Shown here piece after piece: positions 36,557 to 48,729 of a stretch of DNA of 64,000 bases. The notes below the pieces were generated by a model. That model had not been told where the DNA came from. It saw only the letters and a program-made list of their open reading frames with translations, and did not search any database. Every line of letters starts with the position of its first letter. Position 1 is the stretch's first letter. The DNA is from Euglena gracilis (taxonomy: Eukaryota; Euglenida; Euglenophyceae; Euglenales). The position numbers and the translations under genes are program-made. The stretch covers positions 13,281,000-13,344,999 of the forward strand of contig CP154955.1 in assembly GCA_039621445.1 (NCBI GenBank), written 5' to 3'.

Positions 36557-37131
36557 ATCTTTGGCCTGCTTTGTGGTCAATTGGCCAAACTGTCTACACT
36601 CAAGGAAGAACGCTGTCCCTAACGCCATAGCCCTGGGGGGGGGGGGGAGACGAAACCTCCAAAATGCCATTGGTCTGTCCCCCCATTTTAGTCACTGGGA
36701 ACATTGTTTTGGACAGTAATATTTTTGGGGGGGAAAGGGGGGAAATGAACTGCTTGCAATTCAGTTGCAGTCGACTTGTCAACCGCAGTTACAGGGGACA
36801 CCAGACACGACACGACTGCTGCTGCATGACACTGTGTGGATGAGAGTACGAGGTGGATCTAGCACCGAGGGGAGAGGGGAGAACAATACAGCTTGGGTGC
36901 CACAGCAGCACACCGAAATCAACCTTTGTAGCTCATTGCGGGAAATTGGTGATGGGTTTTTTGGTGGTCGCTAGCGACTAGTCGCTAGCGACTGTTGGTG
37001 ATGGCCTACTGACCATTGGTGGTCGGGCCGACTAGTCGGCCCGACCACCAATAATAAGTCTGCCCCCCCTAAAAAAGTTTTTCAGCCCCCCAAAAAAATT
37101 CATTCAAAAATGAAGGAAAATGACTCGAAAC

Positions 37132-37433
37132 CATACCATTGCTTAGCGGCCCCCCCGGGGGGGAGGGGGTCAATTTCCACTCCGAAAAATCCAGTCAGTA
37201 ACTTTTTCCGAAAAAACCAGTCAGCCCCCCGGGGGGATCGACCACTCTTCAGGAGGCAACGAAAATTTGCCAAAAAAAAATCTCAAAAAATCCAAAAAAT
37301 CCCGGCGCCTTCGGCGCCAGGCCAATCACTTTTTCATTTTTGGGCCTAACCCACCCCCGGGGGGGGGGGGGGCTCTTAACCAAAAAACCAGTCACCCCCG
37401 GGGGGGGGGGGTCAGGTGTTAAGCAATGGTATG
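37132..37433. mobile_element. TIR MITE (302 bp) with CATACCATTGCTTA ends
   Basis: It has perfect 14-bp ends CATACCATTGCTTA/TAAGCAATGGTATG and flanks CTCGAAAC and CTCAAAAC (7/8). The interior has AACCAGTCA words and CCGGCGCCTTCGGCGCCAGG. Related, more decayed copies lie at about 36252-36556 and 17929-18213. Confidence 0.85.
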
Positions 37434-38099
37434 CTCAAAACCCACCCAAATGCCTTCCGAAACCCCCATTCAGGGGTCAATTTGCAAAAAAAATTGGATG
37501 ATAACCTCTTACTGGAGCTGTTCCCCACCAATGATGAAATGCCCTTGTGTGTGCAAGGCAAGGATGGCCGAAATGCACACCCTACTGAACTTAGTCGGCC
37601 TTCGGGGGGGGGGGGGTGCCACCCCCCCCCCAGATCCCCCGCCCTCCAATAACAAAATTCCCTTGTGTGTGCAAGGCAAGGATGGCCGCAAAAAGAAGAT
37701 ATTACCCAATTTTTTTGCAATTTGGGGGCTTTCGAAGGCATTTGGGTGGGTTTCAAGTGATTTTCCTTCATATTTGAATGAATTTTTTGGAAGGGGGCGC
37801 AAAAACTTTTTTAAAGCGGGGGAGGACTTATTATTGGTGGTCGCCAGTGACTAATCAGCCCGACCACCAATGGTCATGACCTTTGTCCTATTTCCACAAA
37901 GAGGCATCCCCCCCCCCCGGGTGCTTGGCCCAGGCCATGGTTGAAGGCAAGGCCAGGGGGCCAACCTTATAGCCAAGGTTGCATGTTTGGAATTTTGGCG
38001 GCCATGTGCAAAACAGCTTTAGGGGGGCCAGGTTTGCATATGTAAGGAGGAGGGGGGTCAAGCACCCGGGCAGGCAAGGACAGTCATCCCTGGTTTTTG

Positions 38100-38190
38100 G
38101 TCTCCGGTGGGGTCCGGTGGGACCCGGTGGGATCCGGTGGGATCCGGTGGGATCCAGTGGGATCCGGTGGGATCCCGTGGGGTTCCTGTG
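38100..38190. repeat. GGTGGGATCC decamer array
   Basis: Eight or nine copies of the 10-bp unit GGTGGGATCC occur here. A second array of the same unit occurs at 39011-39115. Confidence 0.9.
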
Positions 38191-38376
38191 GGTTGCCTTG
38201 GGGGGGGGGGGGACCGGGGAAAAAACACATGCAACAAGGTCAGGCTCTTGGCCTCTTTTTTTTGTCCCATATGAGTCACCTTTTGGCTCTGTTTAATGGG
38301 CCCAGCCAGGTGCTCAGGATCTTTTGCCCTGTCGCCACATAGGATCACCACATGATGTGATGTACTCATTGCTCAC

Positions 38377-38439
38377 CCTGGGGTCGTCGGTTTCATCCAC
38401 CCCAATGGTCACCAAATATTTGTCATCGCAAATCATGTC
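38377..38439 (-). CDS. Possible 5' exon, unidentified
   Basis: This 63-nt stretch lies between TTGCAG| and CCCAGG|GTGAGC, a strong donor. It encodes DMICDDKYLVTIGVDETDDP plus Arg. The acidic VDETDD after a hydrophobic strand recalls a glycosyltransferase strand. It could be a far-5' exon of the downstream gene or a separate gene; 3.5 kb of repeats separates them. Confidence 0.4.
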
Positions 38440-39010
38440 CTGCAACTTTTTTTGACTAAAAAGAAAGGGTTGTAAAAAAAAAGCTTCTTGTGCATCCCTC
38501 TTTGGGGATGCTGCCGCACCGCGCACACCGCGTGGCACCACATGACAGGAAGCATGTACAACCTTTAATAACTGAATGAGAGAATAACACCCGCAAAAGC
38601 GCCCATCGATTATCAAATTACAATAAAAAGGCATTTTGAGCGAATTTCGTCAATTTTAGGTTTTTTTTGGCCCAAATCACCTGGTTTTGCCACCAGATCA
38701 TACCCAAACTGTCCCAATGGTCACCAAATCTGTGCAAATGGCCACAAAATGGCAAAAAGTGGATAAAAGCAGTCAGAAGTGGCCTAAAATGGACACAAAT
38801 GTGCAAAAATAGCCAGAAGCAGTCAAAAGTTGGTATAAATAAAGCAAAAATGTATTCAAACAGCCAAAAGTGGTCTAAATTGCCAAATGCAGCCCAAAAA
38901 GAATGTAAATTACCTACAGATGGGGTACTGGAGGAAATTTGTGAAAATTGCACATTCACGCACGCGGGTCATGAATCCAAAAAGAAAAATCTGTGCATGG
39001 AAAAAAATCT

Positions 39011-39115
39011 CCGGTGGGATCCGGTGGGATCCAGTGGGATCCGGTGGGATCCGGTGGGAACCCACTAATCAAATGGTCAAAAAATCCCCGGTGGGATCCG
39101 GTGAGATCCGGTGGC
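39011..39115. repeat. Second GGTGGGATCC decamer array
   Basis: This is the same 10-bp unit as at 38.1 kb, interrupted once by about 25 bp. The two arrays are 0.8 kb apart. Confidence 0.88.
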
Positions 39116-39319
39116 TGTCCTTGCCTGCAGTCGGGGGGGGGGGGGGGGGAGGGACCTCCTGGGGGTCAAGTGCAGGTTGAGCATCTCAACGGGCTGCAAA
39201 GTACAGGTCTCAAGTCCACAAGTTGGAATGTAAGCAGGAGGGGGGCCATATTCCTCACAAAGTTGAACCGAACCAAAAAGGTAAACCGGGAGATGCGAAA
39301 GATGGAGATTGCACCATGC

Positions 39320-39547
39320 CAGGCTTCACTGTTAAGACCCCCAGGGGGGTCCACCCCACTCCCACCCAGCCGGTGCGGGACCCCTCCCCCCAGGGGGCGG
39401 GGACCCCTCCCCCCAGGAGGGCCGGCTGAGGGCATTCCCCAAAAAGTTCGGCGCTTCGCGCCGAAACCCATTCCCAGGCCTCTGTACCCGCCCCCACCCC
39501 CTCACCCTAGGGGGGGGGGGGGTCTTCTGGACTTAAAAAGAAGCCTG
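39320..39547. mobile_element. MITE of the CAGGCTTC family (228 bp)
   Basis: The left end CAGGCTTCACTGTTAAGACC and inverted right end CAGGCTTCTTTTTAAGTCC match the 14.5-kb element. The central hairpin is TTCGGCGCTTCGCGCCGAA. Flanks CACCATGC and CGCCGTGC agree at 6 of 8. Confidence 0.75.
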
Positions 39548-40352
39548 CGCCGTGCCAAAAGGAGGTTTGTCCATGAAAAAAGCTGACTCGTTTTCTTTCA
39601 ACATCAGCAAAAGGAAAACAGTGTAATCAGACGGTGATGGGTGAAAAGTCAAAACAGGAGTGCTGCCCTGGTCTCAGCCCAGAGGCCATGAGAACGGAGG
39701 AGGGGTGCGTGTGTGTGAGAACATGTGGAACGAGGACAGTGGGTGACCGTGTGTTGGATGTGAGCAAGAGCAGGGACAACGGACTGGGGACAGGGCAGTG
39801 TGACGCTGGAGCGGGAGCACACCGCGGTATGAGGGTTGGGGAACAGGCAATGCGTGCGCGAGGCGCAGGTGATGTGTGAGGATGTGGGGGGAAGGGGAAC
39901 CAGGCTGCGGACGGCGTGGGAGGGTCACCGAAATCATGATGGACGTTTCCCGGAAAATGAAGGCCACTGCTCAACTTACAGCTGGGGGGTCCATTTTTAC
40001 TTTTATTTAGAATAAACGTCTTTTCAAATGGCCGTCAATGGTGGCGGTGGTGGTGGTGGTGCCAGCCCTCACTCCTCCTGGAATGGTGGAGAAATGTTTG
40101 ACCCCACCCAGAAGGGAGGGATGATCCACCAGCAACGCTGTCAAATGGCGCAAAATGGTTCCAGCCGTTTCAAGTCATGTCACAGTCATGTCACATTGTC
40201 CCACAGTGGACGCTCCTGCCCAAATTCGGGGGGCGGGGATGCCAAAGCCCAAAACCGAGTCCGGCAGCCTCAGGGGTAAACCCTCACCCCAAATGTAGCC
40301 CCCCCCCCCCAATACAATCCCCCCCTTCGGTCCGACTTCGGGGCTGTAACCA

Positions 40353-41902
40353 AGCACCTATAGTCAAGCCCAAAAAATTCCCCATTTTAGGCCACTTTAG
40401 ACCATTTTAGGCCATTTAAGGCCTTTAGGCAATTCTAGGCCATTTTAAGGTATAGGTGGGGGTTCTGAGAATCACAATTTTTCGTCATTTTTGTCCCGAA
40501 AACAGCATCATAACGTGTGCAAACCTTCTTTTATTCAGTAATAACAAATGTACATCCAAAAAAGCATGCAAAATTCATGAACACTGATCAAAACCATGGG
40601 AAGCTCGACAAACCTTAATTCATACCCATACAGGAATTCTGAACGATAAGCATTTACAGCAGTGAAAATTTTTTCAAAAAAAAGTTGGACAAAAATAAAA
40701 ATAAAAAGTTTTTATTTGTGCTACCAAAAAGACTCCCGGTTTTTTGTTTTAGCCATGTAAACCCCCCCTGATAAGTGCACGGATGCGCATTTTTAGGACA
40801 TAGTTTCGGACCCCAAGGGGTGTGCACTTATTAGGGCAGTGCGCACTGTTTAGGACAAAGCCGAAAATACTCACGTTTCCACCACTCTTTTTCAATTTTC
40901 CCCCTATTTTGTGATTTCAAGCTATGAGTCAAGTGATTATGTGTCAAATTTGGGCTTGGGTGATAAAAATATTTGGTTTAAGACAGAGAATTCTGAGAAT
41001 TGTGTATGCTTTCCGACCTGAGATGTGACCGTGCTCTTTCCTTTGGGGGGTGCGCACTTTTTTAGGGAGGTAGTTTCGGACCCTTGAGGGGTGCGCACTT
41101 ATTAGGGCACTGCGCACAATTAGGGCACTGCGCACTTATTAGGGGGGGTTTACTTCATTCATTTTATTATTATGATAAATATTTAAAGCATAATTATTAA
41201 GATTCATAATGTAAACAAAAATATTTCCGAAAAATAAAAGCTGAAATATATAAACCTAATCCTGCACCTATTAATCGATAACATATATTATATTCTATCA
41301 TATTATATATACCAATTTTATTCCAATTTTATTGATAACATGATTGCAGTAATAATTATTATACAATTACATATTTTAACAATATTATTTTTACTTAATA
41401 CGTATACTTATTTTTGTCAACTTCTATATATTTTATTACTAAAATTATAAAAAAAGCATGTGTTATCATAAAAAATTGCATTAAATACAATGTTTTTCTA
41501 TTTAATGTAATATTTTATAATTCTACAATGAAAAAAATTGATAATTACAAAATTTTTATAAATATGTCAGATATATCAACAAAATTGATAACACCAACAA
41601 GACAGGAGTAAGAAAAAATAATTCTGTCCAAACCTTCAAAATTCAGCTACCAAAGAAAGGTTGGGGCTGTGGTTTTGGGGACTGGTACAATTATTAGTTG
41701 GGATAAAAACATGGGCCTTGTAGTGCTGTGCTCCTCCACCAAATCCACTGTTTGCCGTCCACATTAACAAAAGACACCGAAAGTCATTGCCTGAATGGCT
41801 TCAGTTGTTCACAAAAAAAATTGTTGTGCAACAGAATTTTTCCCATTTAGGCCATTTTAGGCCATTTTAGGCCATTTTAGGCCATTCTAGCTATAGGTGC
41901 CT
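40353..41902. mobile_element. Mutator-like non-autonomous element, copy A (1550 bp)
   Basis: The element is bounded by AGCACCTATAG and, inverted, AGGCACCTATAG. It is flanked by identical 11-bp repeats GGCTGTAACCA at 40342-40352 and 41903-41913. Subterminal arrays of GGCCATTTTA occur at both ends. Its first 350 bp and last 270 bp match copy B at 57.1-58.9 kb. The centre differs and carries a nested 396-bp C-run element plus AT-rich DNA. No transposase ORF is seen. Confidence 0.85.
40758..41153. mobile_element. C-run/G-run TIR element (396 bp) nested in Mutator-like copy A
   Basis: It has near-perfect 22-bp ends, GTAAACCCCCCCTRATAAGTGC. The arms repeat TGCGCACTTATTAGGG. It is absent from the corresponding place in copy B, so it inserted after the two copies diverged. 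Confidence 0.8.
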
Positions 41903-41919
41903 GGCTGTAACCACCGCCC

Positions 41920-44900
41920 CGACAAGACTGAAGGAGGGGATTCTTGAACTTGTTGCGACTTCCATGAGCAGGCAGTTAAAAAAAACGTCAACTGTCGAAA
42001 TGCTGTGCCTCAGTTTGTGATGCCTCATTTAAAAACGAGCAAGGTTTGTTTGAAAGCTTTGGTTGTTCATGAAAATTTACCAAATCATTTCTCAGTCAAC
42101 GCCTGAAAACGCACTGATTTGTCCTCCTTCGGAGGATGAATGCGGTGGTTTTTTGCCCCAAAAATCCCAAAAAAAATCAGATCAATAACCCCCAAATAAC
42201 CAGGTTTTCAATAGAGCCGAGCTCTTTTGCACAAATCATCGTCATTGTTCACTTTCAATTTCATCTTGGCCTGATCATCCAATGTCCAAGTCCATATCTG
42301 GCATCCCAAAGAACCTTTGTAACGTTTTTGCCTTCACAAGGGGTCCAAATTTCCATGGGGTTGGCTTATGGTCCAAACTGGGGCCCCTCCACCCCCCGGG
42401 CGCTTGCCCCCCCCCCCGCTTACATGCAAACTTGGCCCCCTAAAAGTTGGCCTTCGGCCTTTTGTACATGATCAAAATGGGGGGTACGCTTGTAGCGGAC
42501 CGCCGCCTTCGGCGGCAGGGGGTGCGCATTTATTTGGACCCTGCACCTGTGGCGGCCCCATGCTTCTATTAGGGGGGTTTAAATGCATAACCAAATGCCA
42601 CCAAAATTCTTTACATGCAAAATTTCCCCCCATCAGATTGGCCCCCCCGGCTTTTCCTTCAACCATGGCCCGGGCCAAGCGCCCCGGGGGGGGGGGGGGG
42701 GTCGGTTCGGTATGTACCCTAGTCAGCTGAAGAATTCGAGCCTAACGGGGAGTTGGGTGTCAAACGGAGGTGATTCGGAAAGCTGGGCCGGAAGGTTCCG
42801 ACGTACTGTCCGTGGCCCGAAGACTTGCAACTGAAAAAAAGAAACAATCCGAGAACGGGGCTGGGGTCATCGTGAGAATCTGAGGTTTTCATCACCTTCC
42901 TGGAGGCAAGGGGGAGTGGGGATTGCACCCCCCCTTTTCCCCGGTGGTCAGCGAAGCTCATCACCGGGGAACAGGGATCCCTGCTCCCCCCCTGCCCCTG
43001 GGTAGGTAATGAAAACCTCAGATGCTCACATAACAGCACAGCTTCCCCCCGGCTTCGGTATAAGGGCAGGTGGGGGGTTCGTCCGGACCCCCCCCTCCGG
43101 TTCAGGAGGGGGGGTCGGTCCGGACCCCCTTTGCAGGTGGGTGGGGTTCAAACCCCCCTCTGGTCCAGGGGGGGGGGGGACACCCACCTAAACCCCGTGC
43201 GCCCTCCTTATATCGAAGCCTGGCCACCCCCCCCCCTCTAGCCCTGGACTTCAGGCGAAAAATAATGCCTGAGCATTAGTCACAGCTGGAATGCCAAGTT
43301 TTTTTAGCAACTGACAGAAGCACCACTTCTGGGTCTGGGAAACCGAAAACTTCGCAAGCAAGGGTTTTAGGGCAAAACTCGCTGTGAAGAACAGGCAACG
43401 GTCGGGATGCATGTTATCCTGAGTTGGCTACCAGGGGGGGGAGGGAGTCTGACCGTGAACAATTGCTGACAGGAAAAATTTTGTTGGGGAAAATATTTGA
43501 CGCATCCTTTAAAATTCTGGGAAAAATTCTGAACGCTCGCTGAAAACGGCTGGTAACGATTCTGGACGAAATAATCGCAAACCAGGGTGCTTTTTTACGA
43601 CCCCCAGGGGGAGGGGGGGTCCAACAGCAAGGCTGGAAAAATTGGACTGGCTGGAAAAAGGTTGCTGGTTGACCCCCCCCCCCCGGGGTCCCGGGCGGAG
43701 GTGGGCCCAACCCGGGGTTGAACCAGGTGAAAAAGAAAAATCGAAACCGCAAAAACATCCAAAAAACTGCCAATTATGCAAAAAAACAGATTTTTTGACC
43801 CCAATTTTGCCCTGGCAAGCCCTGTTTCGACCCATTTCCCCGATTTTTGATCCTTTTTCTGGCCCATTTTTGCGTCCGCCCTTCGGGCGTCTGGAAATGA
43901 ATAAACTCGTTGGGGGGTCCTGGGATGGAAAATGGCTGCTGACTGGAAAAGGGCTGGTGGCTGGCTGGACCCCGGGGGCGGGGTCAAATTTTTTAAGCTA
44001 CTCCCTGCCGTGAACCCATTTTTTTCGGAAAACACAACAAACACACACACGGCACAAAGCGCCGAAGGTTTTTTGGTGCCCAACACAAGGGTGCCCAATT
44101 AGACCCCCCCCCCAGGTTTTCTGCAGACTGACCGAATAGTCGCCCCGGGACGATCTTTTTTTTTTAAATAAACAGTGGGGTGGCTCTGTAGGTAGGGAGG
44201 CCTCCTATTGTGAGGAGCAAATTGCATGGGTGATGTGAAATGAAGCCAAAGTGGTTTGCAGTACGGGGGAGAGGGGAACTGATACAGGAAAAATTGTTCT
44301 GGGATCACTCTGGACGAAATTCAGTCCAGCATTTCCCCCGCCATTTTAATGATCCATCCAGAATTTTCCCTGCAAATTAAGAAAAATGAAGACCTCGTGA
44401 TTTGGTGTACCAAAGGTCAGGCTTTTTGGACTTCGTGGCATAGAAATAACTCTTATTTAATATGAACGTTCTTTGGGCAATGCCAGAGTTCCTCAAAGAT
44501 GTTACTCTTTTTGAAGTTCCCAAAGAATCTGATCCACCTTGCATTTGTGTGTTTCAAGTTTGCCAGCAGCTTGAATACGTACGGCTGCCTGGGGGGGGTA
44601 TTTGGATGTTTGGCGGGAAACCTGGGGGGGGGGGGCTTTCATTTGGGGGGTTGTTATCTGGGGGGGGGGGGCTGCTAATTGGGGGGTTTAATATTCAATC
44701 CAAAGAATTACTTCCAGGAGCAGTGTGTCTCACCAGAAACCCCCCCCTTGTCCGCACCCTCCCCATTGGGCTCTCAGGGGAACATGAACCCTCAAAAAAC
44801 GCGACACAAAAAAAGGGGGGGCTGGACCCCAGCTGTACCTCAGCTGGGCCAGGCAGGGCCGAAATCGGACAATTGCTATTTTCCAAAGCACCGAAATTTT

Positions 44901-45100
44901 TCGGCTGGAGGCGGCAAAAAGGGGCTGGTCAACCAGCTGCTTGCCAATGCCCAGCTGCTTGATCTCCAGTTTAACCAAATGAAGCCTGCCGACAATGGTG
45001 ACTCTATTGTTCTTGGGCTGTAAAAGTTATGCTCACTGACAACCAGCTTCTTCTTAACCAACACCAAAGAAAAACTGCTTAGGGAGCTCTCAGCTTCAGA
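41920..45100. other. Repeat-rich intergenic DNA
   Basis: There is a C-run element right end at 42.57 kb. GGTCCGGACCCCC arms occur at 43.07-43.19 kb. A CAGC/GCTGG element lies at 43.59-44.0 kb with a CGCCCTTCGGGCG hairpin, and further G-run fragments lie at 44.59-44.99 kb. No gene is recognised. Confidence 0.5.
43287..43370. repeat. Dispersed 95-bp repeat, copy 2
   Basis: It contains GGAATGCCAAGTTTTTTTAG and GAAGCACCACTTCTGGGTC, then AAAACTTCGCAAGCAAGG. No gene is recognised nearby. Confidence 0.75.
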
Positions 45101-45251
45101 ACAACCTGTGAAGACCAAAAAAAAAAGGAAAAGAAAAAAAGGCATGAACAAAGAAAACAAAGAAAAGCAGGCAAATCATTTGCAAAAAATCGTAACATTC
45201 CTTGGGTAACTTCGTCCATCCTTTTGTTCTTGCAAAACGATTTTGGGGTGT

Positions 45252-45345
45252 TGGCGGGATTTTTAGGGATTTGTCAGGATTTGTCGGGATTTGTCGGGAT
45301 TTGTCGGAATTGTCGGGATTTGTCAGGATTTGTCGCTGGAGGTGC
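45252..45345. repeat. GGGATTTGTC minisatellite
   Basis: About eight copies of a 9-11 bp unit (TTGTCGGGATT) occur next to a candidate minus-strand exon. Confidence 0.88.
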
Positions 45346-45469
45346 TTGCTAGTGAGCTTGATGCAGACAGCACGTGCCTCCCAATGGCAAAGGGCTGACA
45401 CGACATTACACAACAAACGGCCACGAGAGGGGCGACGGCACGCATGGGGGAACGCCTGCTTCATCCAAG

Positions 45470-45621
45470 CATTTCCTTGAAAGGACCTGGCAAAGGCACT
45501 TGGGGGGGTCTGGCAGGGTTCCAAATGAAACAGGGCAGGGGTCCGGCTCCCCTTCCCATTGGCAGTTGGCAGGCACGGCTCCTTCCGAACCAGGGCGTTC
45601 TGCCACGGGGAAAAAATAGCA
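45470..45621 (-). CDS. Possible exon, unidentified
   Basis: An island of higher GC lies after a CGTGGCAG acceptor and before a GCCAG|GTCCTT donor. It reads NALVRKEPCLPTANGKGSRT in one frame and a Cys-rich peptide in another. No domain is recognised. Confidence 0.25.
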
Positions 45622-45755
45622 GGGAAAAAAAGAGGTAAAAATGAATTTGTGAAAAAACCTGCACCAAAAGCCTGAGGGGGGGAAACAAAAATAGACAAAA
45701 AGGTCCAAAACTCTCGAAGGTTGCATCAAGTCAGGGAGGAAGAAGGTTCAAAAAA

Positions 45756-46385
45756 GTAAACCTCCCCCATTTAAACCGACCCGTCGGTTTACGACTTTTG
45801 GGTTGACGGAAATCCTGGAGGGGGTCGGTTTAGACGGGGGGTCGGTTTAGATGGGGGGTCGGTTTCAGGGGGAGCACACGGCCGGCCGACGGCGTGACGG
45901 AAGCGGGTTGATGTTAGCAAGGCAATTTCACTAACTTTGAGTGACAAATGCCTAATTCGGGATGTAAATTCTTAATTTTAGGGGCAGATGCTGACTTTTT
46001 GGGTGTAATATCCAATTTTTGGTGGCAAACTGCCTAATTTTGGGTGCAAACTTCTAATTTTAGGTGGTAAATGCCTTATTATATATTTTTGGGTGCCAAC
46101 TCCAAATTTTCGGAGGAAAATGCCCAGTTTGAGGCGCAAACTCCAAAGTTTGGAAGCAAATGCCTAATTTTGGGTGTAAAATCCCAATTTTGTCATCAAA
46201 AATAACGATTCAATGAGCCTGGACGCTCTTTCTGTTGGCGGCTTCCATTATGTTGTGGATGTTAGTCATCCAACTTGCCATGGGTCGGTTAATTTCTTTG
46301 TTAGTTGAAATTCTGCAATGGGTCGGTTTGGAAGGGTAGGTCGGTTTGGAAGGGGGGTCGGTTTAATTGGGGGGGGGGGGTTAAT
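45756..46385. mobile_element. C-run/G-run TIR element (about 630 bp)
   Basis: The left end is GTAAACCTCCCCCATTTAAA followed by CCGACC, and the right end inverts to TTAACC, a C-run, then AATTAAACCGACC. The repeated word is GGTCGGTTTAGA. The middle (45945-46200) is a degenerate minisatellite built on AATTTTGGGTGCAAACTCC. Confidence 0.65.
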
Positions 46386-47604
46386 TGCCCCCCTGCCTGC
46401 CCCCTGCGATCTCCAATTAGGTTCCAACAACCCCGACTGGGGGAGGGGTCATACGCAGGTCGTCGCAGGACCAGGTGCGAAAACCCAATTTTTTCAGGTA
46501 ACCTGGGGTGGTCGGTATACAGAGTGGCAAGGGGAGGGGGCTGATAATTATGGTGAAATTTGAGGAAAAGCCTGAGAAATGAACAAAGCGGATTCAAAAA
46601 AAAACAGAAATTGAAACATCACAAACAGGAATCCGTGAATGGAAAAAAATGCGCTGAAAAATTGTTCAAAAAAAGCCCAAAATATGCAAAAAAAAATGTC
46701 CAAATTTTTTTAAAAAAACCAATTTGATTTTCCAGCAGAGAACTTAACGTAATCGAGAAAATGACTGCTGTGTTCTTTGGTTGATGGACATCAACTTGTG
46801 GCACCACAAGGTTGAACTTGCTGTGATGGTGAAACTGCACAGGTGAGCAAGCTATTGCTTCCACCAGCTGGCCATCTTACAAACCACTAGAAAAAGCCAG
46901 CTAGGCTCCAGGGGGGGGAGGGTACAGTGGAAAAATTTTCCTCTAGCGGTGGACACCAAGGTAGAAATGAGGCCAAAAAAATGACAAAAAAATCCCGCCA
47001 AAAAAATGGGCATTTTGGCAGGTTTTGGGGGTCCAAAGGTCAGTCAGAAAACATTTCCCACCAGCTGACCCTGCTGGTGGACCCCCCAGGGGGTCCACCA
47101 GGATTCCACTGGCCAAATTTGGGTGCCTACAGGGACCCCCACCCTGTAGGGAAAGTATTGTGCCTACCAGACGGTACTTCGGACCCTTAAGCAGAAGCCT
47201 GCTGGTGAGGGTGGCCATAGAGAACAAGGAAGCAAAAGCAAAGTGTTGCAGAAGAACATGGAAAAAGAATCACACCAAAATACGAAAAAAAAAATCCACA
47301 CAGCCGTAGAAACTTTGAAAAACCCTGCCAAAATGCCTGAATAAGCGACAAATACCACCATAGAAACTTTGAAAACCCCTGCCAACATGCCCGAATAAGC
47401 AACAAATATGCGGAATAAGCGCACTGCAAAAAAGGCACTCTTTAACCGAGAGAAAAAAAGGCAAAAGTGCCTCAATTGTGAAATAAGCGCGAGGCCAGCC
47501 CCCCCCCCTGGTTGATGTTCTTCCCCAGCAAAACCTTGGCTTGCCGCAGATGAGCTGGGCAACGGGTGGGGGGGGGGGCGCCGGGCAGAATCGGGACTTG
47601 CAGC

Positions 47605-48080
47605 CAGGGGATTTCTTAAGGACCCCCGGGGGGTCCAGCCTCCGGCTGGCAAAAAGGCTGCTGGCTGGATTTGAGCTGGCTGGCTGGACCCCCCCCCCGG
47701 GAGGGTAGTTGGGGGGGGGGGGGCCGGGGCTGGAGGGGGCTGGGCTGGGCTGGGTCGGTGAAAAACAAAAATTTCTAAAAAAATTTGCCATTTTCGACAT
47801 TTTGGTGGATGGAGCTAGATCAAGGCTGGGGGGCTGTGATGGAGGAAGCTGTGTGAGTGGAAAAAATGCGGGGATAGGTGACCTGGGCAGCCCGTTTGGC
47901 TGGCCAGCCTGCGGCCGGCTGGCCCGGCCTCCGGCCGGGCTGGACCCGACTTTATTTCACTCGACCCCCGGGGGGGGGCTCCCAGCCCGAATTTGGGCTG
48001 CTGGCTGGATTTGAGCTGGCTGGCTGGCTGGACCCCCCCCCGGGGGGTATGGTGCACCCTCCGGCTTAAGAAATCCCCCG
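47605..48080. mobile_element. hAT-type MITE (476 bp), same family as 25.5 kb
   Basis: It has the same CAGGGGATTTCTTAAG ends as the 25.5-kb copy and the same internal GCTGGCTGGA and CGGCCGGCTGGCCCG words. The flanks are an identical 8-bp repeat, CTTGCAGC (47597-47604 and 48081-48088). The two copies show that this family moves and leaves 8-bp duplications. Confidence 0.9.
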
Positions 48081-48332
48081 CTTGCAGCGAAAGGGGCAGC
48101 CGGGGACAGGGACCGATGGGAAGCCTTGAGAGGGGGGGGGGGGGTCGACCCTCCCCACCAGCTGCCTCAAACCCGAAGGGCTTCGAAAACTATCCCTGGG
48201 ATAGGGATGATGGTCCGGGGAAGGGGCGGTCGCCCAGCCACTGACCCTGCCCTGCACCGGATGCGCAGGGCACAGACAGCAGGACACAGCCCACCCCGTG
48301 GCCTCGGGAACCGCAAGGTTTGCCCCACACAC

Positions 48333-48408
48333 CCCGCTGAGGTGTGCGAGGGGGGAGGGGGTGATGCGGGGCAACCATTGAATGATCATCACAGAGCTAC
48401 TCCCTGAA
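48333..48408 (-). CDS. Continuation of the GGGW coding segment beyond the element
   Basis: On the far side of the 321-bp element, and starting within its second 8-bp duplication, the frame continues SSSVMIIQWLPRITP and remains open to a GT at 48332. Collapsing one duplication copy joins the two segments in frame. This suggests that the element interrupts one exon, as an intron or as an insertion. Confidence 0.35.
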
Positions 48409-48729
48409 CGTGCAATTCTTTACCGACCCCCGGGGGGTCAGTCCACTTTTCGAAAAACCAGTCAGTCATTTTTTTTCGGGAAACCAATCAGTCACTACCC
48501 CCCAGGGGGGGGGGGGTCGGCCACTCTGAAATCCAAAGGAAATTTGACCAAAAACATCAAAAAAGGCCAAAAAAAATATCCGGCGCCTTTGGCACCGGGT
48601 CACTTTAGTGGTTTTTTTGCCGACCCCCCCCCGGGGGGGTCCAGGCCAAAAACCAGTCAGTCACTCCGAAAAAACCAGTCACCCACCCCCGTGGGGGGGT
48701 GGGTCGGCCAGTGACTAAGTGATTATACG
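48409..48729. mobile_element. 321-bp TIR element inside coding sequence (introner-like)
   Basis: The ends are CGTGCAATTCTTTACCGAC and, inverted, CGTATAATCACTTAGTCAC. The flanks are TCCCTGAA and TTCCTGAA, a 7/8 duplication. Inside are C-run and G-run arms, the AACCAGTCAGTCAC word and the central hairpin CCGGCGCCTTTGGCACCGGG. On the minus strand a GT lies one base inside one end and a TTCAG at the other. That GT choice shifts frame, whereas a GA-AG choice preserves it. Confidence 0.7.
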
